The notes beneath the pieces were generated by a model. The model made no database searches, had not been told where the DNA came from, and saw only the letters and a list, made by a program, of their open reading frames with translations. The position numbers and the translations under genes were made by a program. Positions 1-5,316 of a stretch of 5,886 nucleotides of DNA are shown here, piece by piece. Numbering within the stretch: position 1 is the stretch's first letter; each line of letters opens with the position of its first letter. Source of the DNA: Bacillota bacterium (GTDB lineage Bacteria; Bacillota_I; Bacilli_A; Acholeplasmatales; UBA5453); contig JAEZHT010000055.1 in NCBI GenBank assembly GCA_023436805.1, forward strand, positions 1 through 5,886. The letters run 5' to 3'.

Positions 1-90
1 TTTCATTAGAATTGCTTTTATGTTTATTCTTTATACACTCATCATCATTCAGTTTTCAAAGACCTACGTTGCAGCCCTCATTTGAGCGCT
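1..90 (-). other. Leader of a stable-RNA (probably rRNA) operon, partial at left edge
   Basis: This is the transcribed leader expected downstream of the two tandem promoters at 203-231 and 96-124. It contains a boxA-like element at 47-64 and continues off the left edge without any start codon with a ribosome site or any open frame. Leaders with CTTTGAAAACTGAA next to strong tandem promoters are typical of Firmicute rRNA operons, so a 16S rRNA gene is expected shortly beyond position 1 on the minus strand. No 16S sequence itself is in the window. A tRNA operon is the alternative. The rest of the 354-base non-coding stretch holds the promoters, their AT-rich upstream tracts and the terminator of the preceding operon; I see nothing else coding in it. 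Confidence 0.65.
47..64 (-). promoter_or_regulatory. boxA-like rRNA antitermination/processing motif
   Basis: On the minus strand this reads GGTCTTTGAAAACTGAAT. It closely resembles the TTCTTTGAAAACT element found in Bacillus-type rRNA leaders and 16S-23S spacers, where NusB/NusE-type antitermination factors act. It lies about 25-45 bases downstream of the predicted start of the second promoter, the usual place for such an element. The resemblance is by eye against remembered Firmicute leaders. Confidence 0.65.
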
Positions 91-95
91 CATTT

Positions 96-124
96 ATAAT
101 AACATGGCTACGTTTTTAAGTCAA
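96..124 (-). promoter_or_regulatory. Promoter P2 of the stable-RNA operon
   Basis: The -35 box TTGACT (124-119) and -10 box TATTAT (101-96) are separated by exactly 17 bases. The -10 is preceded by TGT, an extended -10 (TGn). Upstream at about 125-170 the minus strand is rich in A and T tracts, consistent with an UP element. Transcription should begin near 89-90, at the palindrome TGAGCGCTCA (83-92). Spacing and match quality point to a strong vegetative sigma-A-type promoter directed leftward, away from the protein operon. Confidence 0.8.
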
Positions 125-202
125 CCATTTTGAGCAACTTTTTTAATTCTTTTGTTTTCTCATTTTTGTTATTTGAGCCCTTTTCTGTATCGGCCGTGTA
201 TT

Positions 203-231
203 ATTCTATCTCAGTTGAAAATTAAAGTCAA
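203..231 (-). promoter_or_regulatory. Promoter P1 of the stable-RNA operon
   Basis: The -35 box TTGACT (231-226) and -10 box TAGAAT (208-203) are 17 bases apart. A strongly AT-rich tract at about 235-262, with A and T runs, precedes the -35 box like an rrn UP element. Transcription should begin near 195-197, in the GC-rich stretch ACACGGCCG; GC-rich start regions are common at growth-rate or stringently controlled promoters. P1 and P2 use identical -35 hexamers 107 bases apart, a tandem arrangement typical of rRNA operons. It lies about 110 bases beyond the terminator of the lipid operon, so the two units look transcriptionally separate. Confidence 0.82.
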
Positions 232-338
232 CACATTTTCTCAAAAATATGAAAAAAGATTTTTTGGCTTTATTTCGCCCTATCATGACATAAGAACCTA
301 TTAAAAATGCGCCTGTGCGTCATGCACACGTATGTAAG

Positions 339-363
339 AAAAAACGAAGCTGGATTAGCTTCG
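339..363 (-). terminator. Intrinsic terminator of the uppS-cobalamin adenosyltransferase operon
   Basis: On the minus strand CGAAGC (363-358), a 7-base loop TAATCCA and GCTTCG (350-345) form a perfect 6-bp stem, followed directly by six T residues (344-339). The TAA stop codon of the last gene is the first part of the loop, so coding sequence and terminator overlap. There is no matching T run on the other side, so it works for minus-strand transcription only. It separates the protein operon from the rrn-type promoters at 231 and below. Confidence 0.88.
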
Positions 364-870
364 CTTGGTTTCTTCGATGTTTTGAATGAAGTTCATGTAA
401 CGCATCAGTGTATATAGGTAATCCGATAAACGGTTCATATACTTTAAAACAAGTTCATGGGTTGGGTAATCTACCAACAAACGTTCTACCTTACGTACTT
501 GGGTACGCAACAGCGATACTTGGATGGCATCGATCCCGCCATCGTATGTGATGAATCTTTTAAGCACTGGCAATACTTTATCCATCTCATCGATGTCTAA
601 TTCTAATTGCGTAACTGCTGTTTCTGGTATTCTGATTTTTAGTTTATCTTCTACATCCACAATAATGGATGATATTAAAAATAAATAGTGATCGACTTCG
701 GATAACTTTTTTAAAATGTTTTCATCATCGATATAATGTTTACACAAAGCCAATCGAGCCGATGCTTCATCAATTTCGCCCACCAAATGGATGGCTAAAT
801 CCGATTTGATGACACGTTTAGAAATGAGGTCGGTTTCACCTAAATCGCCACGTTTCGTGTATATTTTCAT
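355..870 (-). CDS. PduO-type ATP:cob(I)alamin (corrinoid) adenosyltransferase
   Basis: The protein of 171 residues should transfer the adenosyl group of ATP to the cobalt of reduced cob(I)alamin in the cytosol, making coenzyme B12; the family works as a trimer. Visible family marks are the N-terminal nucleotide loop TKRGDLGETDL (residues 5-15), GEIDE (31-35, with the conserved Asp34), the helix RTQVRKVER (122-130, usually RTxxRRAER) and YMNRLSDYLY (144-153). It is a little shorter than typical members (about 185-190). It is also divergent: the second Arg of the RR pair is Lys127, and the FILPGG segment reads FITYDGG. The start is supported by GAGG (882-879) eight bases upstream. Its ATG overlaps the rseP stop as TAATG, implying translational coupling. 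It is the last gene of the operon. The family call is firm; activity on B12 rather than another corrinoid is inferred. Confidence 0.88.
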   Translation of the reverse strand: MKIYTKRGDLGETDLISKRVIKSDLAIHLVGEIDEASARLALCKHYIDDENILKKLSEVDHYLFLISSIIVDVEDKLKIRIPETAVTQLELDIDEMDKVLPVLKRFITYDGGIDAIQVSLLRTQVRKVERLLVDYPTHELVLKYMNRLSDYLYTLMRYMNFIQNIEETKRS

Positions 871-2426
871 TAGAATAACCTCAAGATATCAAAGAATGTG
901 ACGTACACAAAGAGTGCCATAAGTAGGAAAAACATGACGTTATTCGCTGTATTCTCAACCTTTTTATTGATGGGACGTCGAATCACGGCTTCAATGCCTA
1001 AGAATACCAATCTACCGCCATCTAGTGCCGGAATCGGTAATAAATTCATGACCCCAATATTAACGGATAGGAACGCAACAAACCATAAATAAGCCCCTAA
1101 ACCTTGTTTAGCATATTGACCCACAATGTTGAATATGCCGACTGGACCGGACAAATCATTTAAACCGATTTGATCTGAACCACCAAACAATAAACCCAAC
1201 ACAGCGATGACTTGATTGACGGAATCACCAATACCGGTGAATCCTGAGACAATGGCATACCCAAAGTCAAAACTGAAATCAGGTTCGATACCAATGGTTG
1301 TTGTGACACTTGGAACCCCTTGGCTACTGAGCACTTCGTTTTCCCAAACCACCCAATTGACTGTTTTGGTTTCTACGCCACGGGTGAATGTAACGAATAC
1401 AGAACCGCCATTGGTTGTTTTGGCGAAATCAACCAAATCTGCCCAAGTTAAAATGGGGTATGTAATATCGTTTAATTTGATCGATGTGATGATATCACCT
1501 GCTTCGAGTAAGCCACTCGCTTTACCATAAGCATTACCGATGATCGCCCCATTATTTGAACCGTTGACAACTGTACCTGTAAAATTCGATATCCCCATCG
1601 AGTTGATATCAACACGAGGGTTAGCGATTAAATCAATCGTTTGATTGTTTCTAATGACACGGATTAAAACATCCGATTGACCACTCACACTTTGGAGGGC
1701 TGTACCAATGTCTTGCCAATTGGTGACATCCATCGCACCGATGCGAATGATTTGGTCATTATCTTGTAATCCAGCGATGAATGCTGGATTCCCCTCAATT
1801 ACATTACCAACACGATTAACGTTAAGTGGTTTTCCTTGAATTGAAGCAACGATTAGGAATAGGAAAAATGCCAGTACGAAATTCATCGCAGGTCCCGCAA
1901 ATATCGTCAAAAAGCGTTGCCATAAGGTTTTCGATTCAAACGATCTTTCATACGGCGCAACTTGTAATCTCTTCTTGTTTGAAAAAACATAAAATGCATC
2001 TTTTTTAACCGTTAAAAATCTGCTAATTCCATCTACTTCACCTTCAATAAATAGGCCTTGATTGCCTTTATCATAAAGGTCATATGAAGCGACGACCATA
2101 GAGATTTCTGCTGTTTGAAAGTCACCTAAGATGATGTCTTTGACTTCACCATTTTCTAAGTTTAAACCTACTTTTTCGCCCTTTTTAAGAACGATTGACA
2201 GGTCCTGTTCACCTGCCATTGAGACAAATCCACCAATCGGAATCGCTCTGATTGCATATTGGGTTTCCCCTTTACGCGTGGACCAAATCACTGGTCCCAT
2301 GCCTACTGCGTATTCAAAACATAAAATGGAAGCTCTTTTTGCGAAGAAGAAATGTCCAAGTTCATGTAGGGCTACAATGAGTCCCAATGAGAATACGAAG
2401 GCCAATAAGTTGATAATAACTTCCAT
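870..2426 (-). CDS. rseP: RseP/RasP-type site-2 intramembrane zinc metalloprotease with two PDZ-like regions
   Basis: This 518-residue membrane protein should cleave transmembrane segments of substrates such as anti-sigma factors or leftover signal peptides. The first membrane helix (about 4-25) carries the zinc motif HELGH (21-25, catalytic Glu22). GGFVSMAGE (65-73) follows. A beta-rich region ends in QVAPYERSF (155-163), as in Bacillus RasP. Helix 2 lies at about 171-195, a PDZ domain at about 203-271, and a second PDZ-like segment at about 290-357 (SGLLEAGDIITSI). Then come SGPVGI (426-431), the membrane segment with NLLPIPALDGG (461-471, zinc-ligand Asp469) and a last helix at 496-515. 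RasP-type proteins are usually 420-450 residues; the surplus is mainly the second PDZ-like part. The gene starts two bases after the dxr stop, with a modest AGG site about nine bases upstream. The substrate is unknown. Confidence 0.93.
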   Translation of the reverse strand: MEVIINLLAFVFSLGLIVALHELGHFFFAKRASILCFEYAVGMGPVIWSTRKGETQYAIRAIPIGGFVSMAGEQDLSIVLKKGEKVGLNLENGEVKDIILGDFQTAEISMVVASYDLYDKGNQGLFIEGEVDGISRFLTVKKDAFYVFSNKKRLQVAPYERSFESKTLWQRFLTIFAGPAMNFVLAFFLFLIVASIQGKPLNVNRVGNVIEGNPAFIAGLQDNDQIIRIGAMDVTNWQDIGTALQSVSGQSDVLIRVIRNNQTIDLIANPRVDINSMGISNFTGTVVNGSNNGAIIGNAYGKASGLLEAGDIITSIKLNDITYPILTWADLVDFAKTTNGGSVFVTFTRGVETKTVNWVVWENEVLSSQGVPSVTTTIGIEPDFSFDFGYAIVSGFTGIGDSVNQVIAVLGLLFGGSDQIGLNDLSGPVGIFNIVGQYAKQGLGAYLWFVAFLSVNIGVMNLLPIPALDGGRLVFLGIEAVIRRPINKKVENTANNVMFFLLMALFVYVTFFDILRLF

Positions 2427-2428
2427 GT

Positions 2429-3568
2429 TTACTTGCCTACCTTTTCATAAATCTTGTGGTTACAGTTTAAGATATCTTCTAAGGTTGGGTTATCTTTGTT
2501 TTCCTTAAATGATTCTACTGCTTCAATGACCAAACGTTCGATGTCTAAGAACGTGATCTCGTTGTTTAAAAATAACGCAACCGCTTTTTCATTCGCTGCA
2601 TTCATCACGGTTGGGTATAAACCGCCCAATTCACCAACTCGATATGCGAGGGCGAGTAGCGGAAATCTTTCATAATCCATCGGTTTAAATGTCAGTGTGC
2701 CCAAGGTTGTTAAATCCAAAGGTTGGATATTGAGGGCTAAATGACGTGGGTAACTGAGGGCGTACAAAATCGGCATACGCATGTCTGGATACCCTAAAAT
2801 GGCTTTGGTCGATTCATCTTTGAATGTCACCATCCCATGGATGATGGATTCTTTATGTAATACGGTTTTAATTTGATGATAGGGGATACCAAACAAATGA
2901 TGGGCTTCAATGACTTCCAAGCCTTTATTCATCATGGTTGCACTATCAATCGTTATTTTAGCACCCATGTGCCAGTTTGGGTGTTTTAATGCATCACCTT
3001 TGGTGACGAATTTTAACTGTTCTCGATTCAAATCTCTAAAAGATCCGCCACTGGCTGTGATGGTTATGGATTGGATGTCCTCTTTAGACTCTCCTAAAAG
3101 TGCTTGTAAAATGGCGTTGTGCTCTGAGTCAATCGGGATGAGTTCAACGCTGTGTTTTTTGACTAACTGGTTTATCAAATCACCCGCCATCACCAAAGTT
3201 TCCTTATTGGCAAGTGCTACATTTTTTTTAGATTCTATCGCTTTTACGGTTGGTAATAACCCCACAGATCCCATCAATGCATTCACCAAAAGCCCTGGTA
3301 CAGGGTAGGCTGCTAAAGCGAGTAACCCTTCATCCCCTAGTTCAAAATGGGTATTTGGGGCTATTCTTTTGTATTCTTCTAGATGGGTATCGTCCTTTAA
3401 AACAACGATTTTTGGTTGAAATTTTTGAAGATTCACGACATTGGATGCGCTGTTTCGATTGCCTAAAGAAATACCAATGAGTTTGAATTTGTCGGGGTAT
3501 TGTTCAATGACATTGAGGGCTTGTGTTCCAATGGAACCAGAACCGCCTAAAATATAAATGGACTTCAT
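2429..3568 (-). CDS. dxr: 1-deoxy-D-xylulose 5-phosphate reductoisomerase
   Basis: Dxr converts DXP with NADPH to 2-C-methyl-D-erythritol 4-phosphate, the first committed step of the MEP pathway to IPP and DMAPP, in the cytosol. The 379-residue length is normal. The NADPH loop is ILGGSGSIG (6-14), where the usual form is ILGSTGSIG. Active-site motifs are intact: ANKE (120-123), metal-binding DSE (147-149), SGG (173-175), HPNW (196-199), and SATMMNKGLE (209-218) with Ser209, Asn214, Lys215 and Glu218. GELGGLYPTVMNAANE (312-327) follows. The ATG overlaps the cdsA stop as ATGA, and no good Shine-Dalgarno site precedes it, so translation probably depends on ribosomes finishing cdsA. It should supply precursors for the uppS product made from the same transcript. 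The gene shows that the cell uses the MEP rather than solely the mevalonate route. Confidence 0.97.
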   Translation of the reverse strand: MKSIYILGGSGSIGTQALNVIEQYPDKFKLIGISLGNRNSASNVVNLQKFQPKIVVLKDDTHLEEYKRIAPNTHFELGDEGLLALAAYPVPGLLVNALMGSVGLLPTVKAIESKKNVALANKETLVMAGDLINQLVKKHSVELIPIDSEHNAILQALLGESKEDIQSITITASGGSFRDLNREQLKFVTKGDALKHPNWHMGAKITIDSATMMNKGLEVIEAHHLFGIPYHQIKTVLHKESIIHGMVTFKDESTKAILGYPDMRMPILYALSYPRHLALNIQPLDLTTLGTLTFKPMDYERFPLLALAYRVGELGGLYPTVMNAANEKAVALFLNNEITFLDIERLVIEAVESFKENKDNPTLEDILNCNHKIYEKVGK

Positions 3569-4509
3569 AGGATCAAACTATTCACAAGTGGGAACAGCGC
3601 ATTGATGGCCATAAAGACAGCTACTAAGAATAGTGCGACGAAAATGGCTGAATCAAAACGGTCTAATACCCCACCGTGACCTGGGAAAATTTTTCCAAAG
3701 TCCTTGATCTCATATGTACGTTTTAATCTGCTCGCAACCAAGTCCCCAACTTGACCTAAGATGGATGCGACCATGGTGATTGGGATGAATACCAATGCTT
3801 GAATCCAAAGGGGTTCATACCCCAAGGATGAAAAGTTTTGTAATAAAGTTTGTTGGAACGGGTCATTTAAAAACTTCCAAGTGAATATATCACCATAGAA
3901 TAAAGCAAACCCTGTCCCTAAGATGGTTGCGATGATGGTGCCTGCAAATGCACCTTCCCACGATTTCTTTGGGCTGATTCTTGGTGCCATTTTGTGTTTA
4001 CCATAACGCATACCAAAGAAATAAGCAAACATGTCGGTTGCGATGGTGACTAAGAATAGATACACAAGGAATCTCATCCCGATCAATCTCAAGATCGAAA
4101 TGGCTGCTGCACCTAAACCCATGTAGTAAATGACTGTGATTGATTTACCAATATCTGACCCATCGTAATCGTCATAGAATACAATCAGACCAAACATCAA
4201 AAATACGACAACCATCGCGATTGCGACAAAGTTAACTTTGATGTCAATTGGCGTAAGTCCTGGTAGAATCGTATCACTACTCCAAGCGAGTACCGCGGTG
4301 AGATATGTCAATATCGCAGCGACCACAGTAAGCGTGCTTGGTACCTTGGAAAACTTCTTTTGTTTATTGTACATACCAATGAGTTCTAAAGAACCCACGA
4401 CGACCATCGCGATCATCGCCATTTGGAACACAATAAATAATTCTTTTAACATGACAATCGGTATGAATATTGCCAGCAAAGCTGCGCCGGTAATCACTCT
4501 TTGTTTCAT
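3565..4509 (-). CDS. cdsA: Phosphatidate cytidylyltransferase (CDP-diglyceride synthase)
   Basis: CdsA is an integral membrane enzyme that makes CDP-diacylglycerol from phosphatidic acid and CTP, the branch point for phosphatidylglycerol and related lipids. The 314-residue protein has several hydrophobic helices from residue 6 onward. It has the family segment D159 to G190 containing FGMRYGKHKMAPRISPKKSW and EG, and the C-terminal CDS signature at 260-286: SRLKR, KD (269-270), PGHGG (276-280) and DRFD (283-286), which includes the metal-binding Asp residues. A final helix spans about 287-306. The start has a strong GGAGG site (4523-4519) nine bases upstream. It overlaps the uppS stop by ATGA and the dxr start by ATGA. 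Nothing looks damaged. Length is somewhat above the common 260-285, mostly in the N-terminal and central membrane part. Confidence 0.96.
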   Translation of the reverse strand: MKQRVITGAALLAIFIPIVMLKELFIVFQMAMIAMVVVGSLELIGMYNKQKKFSKVPSTLTVVAAILTYLTAVLAWSSDTILPGLTPIDIKVNFVAIAMVVVFLMFGLIVFYDDYDGSDIGKSITVIYYMGLGAAAISILRLIGMRFLVYLFLVTIATDMFAYFFGMRYGKHKMAPRISPKKSWEGAFAGTIIATILGTGFALFYGDIFTWKFLNDPFQQTLLQNFSSLGYEPLWIQALVFIPITMVASILGQVGDLVASRLKRTYEIKDFGKIFPGHGGVLDRFDSAIFVALFLVAVFMAINALFPLVNSLIL

Positions 4510-5210
4510 TTTTTAAGTCCTCCAAAGCGTCTATCGCGTTTTTGATAATGTTGGATGGCTTTCCATAATGCTTTTTTATTGAACGCTGGCCATGGCGTTT
4601 TGGTGAAATAAAACTCGGCGTAACTGATTTGCCACAACAAATAATTCGACACCCTTTGTTCACCACTGGTGCGAATGAGTAAATCGACAGGTTGTTTAAC
4701 CATTAGATGGTCATAAACATCTTGTTTCGTTGGGTTCGTAATACCTTCTTTCATCATCAATTGATAGGCTGTTAACAATTCATCATACGAACCATAATTG
4801 AAAGCCACTTGTAAAAGCGTACCAGGATGATCTTTGGTTTGGACTTCTAAATCATCGATGATTTCAAGCAATTCTTTTGAAAGTTCTTGTCTTCTGCCCA
4901 CATGTTTCACTCGAATGTTAGAGTTGAGTATTTTTTCTTTGTATTTGAAAAACTCTTTGATTGGGGTAGTCATCAAATAATCGACTTCATCCTTGGGTCT
5001 CGACCAGTTTTCAGTCGAAAAAGCATAGACGGTTAAAACTTCTATGCCAAGTTCATCTGCATGTTGTGCGACTTTACCAATGTTTAAACCGCCTTGGTAA
5101 TGTCCAAATGTGCGGGGTAAACCCCGTTTTTTCGCCCATCGACCATTGCCATCTAGAATGATGGCGACGTGTTTGGGAATTTCATGTTTTTTAAGTTTGT
5201 TTATATTCAT
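4506..5210 (-). CDS. uppS: Undecaprenyl diphosphate synthase (cis-prenyltransferase)
   Basis: UppS adds IPP units in cis to farnesyl diphosphate, giving the C55 carrier lipid used for cell-surface glycans; it is a soluble homodimer near the membrane. The 234-residue product has the catalytic motif LDGNGRWAKKRG (19-30, Asp20), FSTENWSRP (64-72), RTSGEQRVSNYLLWQ (180-194), AEFYF (198-202, the Mg-binding Glu199) and WPAF (207-210). The canonical NYGGR segment reads NYGSY (138-142), losing a usually conserved Arg. I chose ATG at 5210: it gives a normal N-terminus right before HVAIILDGNGRW and follows a GGTGAT site. The longer frame to 5288 would have to be translated through the promoter. It is first in the operon and overlaps cdsA by ATGA. 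Length fits the family (about 230-260). A shorter-chain cis-prenyl product cannot be excluded. Confidence 0.95.
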   Translation of the reverse strand: MNINKLKKHEIPKHVAIILDGNGRWAKKRGLPRTFGHYQGGLNIGKVAQHADELGIEVLTVYAFSTENWSRPKDEVDYLMTTPIKEFFKYKEKILNSNIRVKHVGRRQELSKELLEIIDDLEVQTKDHPGTLLQVAFNYGSYDELLTAYQLMMKEGITNPTKQDVYDHLMVKQPVDLLIRTSGEQRVSNYLLWQISYAEFYFTKTPWPAFNKKALWKAIQHYQKRDRRFGGLKK

Positions 5211-5217
5211 ATAAAAA

Positions 5218-5223
5218 TCACCG
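5218..5223 (-). promoter_or_regulatory. Ribosome binding site deciding the uppS start
   Basis: Minus strand GGTGAT matches the 3' half of the ideal AAGGAGGTGAT site and lies seven bases before the ATG at 5210. No comparable site precedes the upstream in-frame Met codons, which supports the shorter uppS protein. Confidence 0.75.
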
Positions 5224-5232
5224 TACGTTATC

Positions 5233-5261
5233 ATTATACATGATTTTGAGACTTCCTTAAC
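5233..5261 (-). promoter_or_regulatory. Promoter of the uppS operon
   Basis: A perfect TATAAT -10 box lies at 5238-5233. The -35 region is weak: the best candidates are TTAAGG (5260-5255, 16-base spacer) or GTTAAG (5261-5256, 17-base spacer). Predicted initiation near 5226 gives a leader of only about 16 bases that still contains the GGTGAT ribosome site. It sits directly after the terminator of the upstream gene, so uppS through the adenosyltransferase gene probably form one five-gene transcript. The weak -35 suggests moderate strength or help from an activator; no operator was recognised. Confidence 0.65.
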
Positions 5262-5288
5262 AGTAAAAGCTAAATCCCACGAAAACAC

Positions 5289-5316
5289 AAAAAAGAAAAA
5301 GCAGATCGCTCTGCTT
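5289..5316 (-). terminator. Intrinsic terminator of the upstream unknown gene
   Basis: Minus strand AAGCAGA (5316-5310), loop GCGA and TCTGCTT (5305-5299) form a 7-bp perfect stem with a tetraloop. It is followed by a T-rich tail (TTTTT, C, TTTTTT over 5300-5289). The last two A residues of the upstream gene's TAA stop form the base of the stem. It isolates the unknown gene from the uppS promoter. Confidence 0.87.

Noticed and set aside
314..328. Small hairpin TGTGC/GCACA between the operon terminator and P1, possibly a backup terminator
   Set aside because: The stem is only 5 bp and the T run does not follow it directly; the terminator at 339-363 is clearly better.
1..354. Possible riboswitch (for example cobalamin) near the adenosyltransferase gene
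   Set aside because: The region lies downstream of the gene on its strand, after the terminator, and shows rrn promoters rather than any B12-box-like element.
1216..1530. Plus-strand open frame of 104 codons inside rseP
   Set aside because: It is antisense to the PDZ-coding part of rseP, with no initiation signal and no family resemblance.
2910..3308. Plus-strand open frame of 132 codons inside dxr
   Set aside because: It is antisense to a fully motif-bearing dxr, has no ribosome site or recognisable domain, and reads as a shadow of the coding strand.
4364..4666. Minus-strand frame of 100 codons across the uppS-cdsA junction
   Set aside because: It is out of frame with both genes, which have intact motifs through this region. 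It is not evidence of a frameshift, because the ATGA overlap with a GGAGG site is normal.
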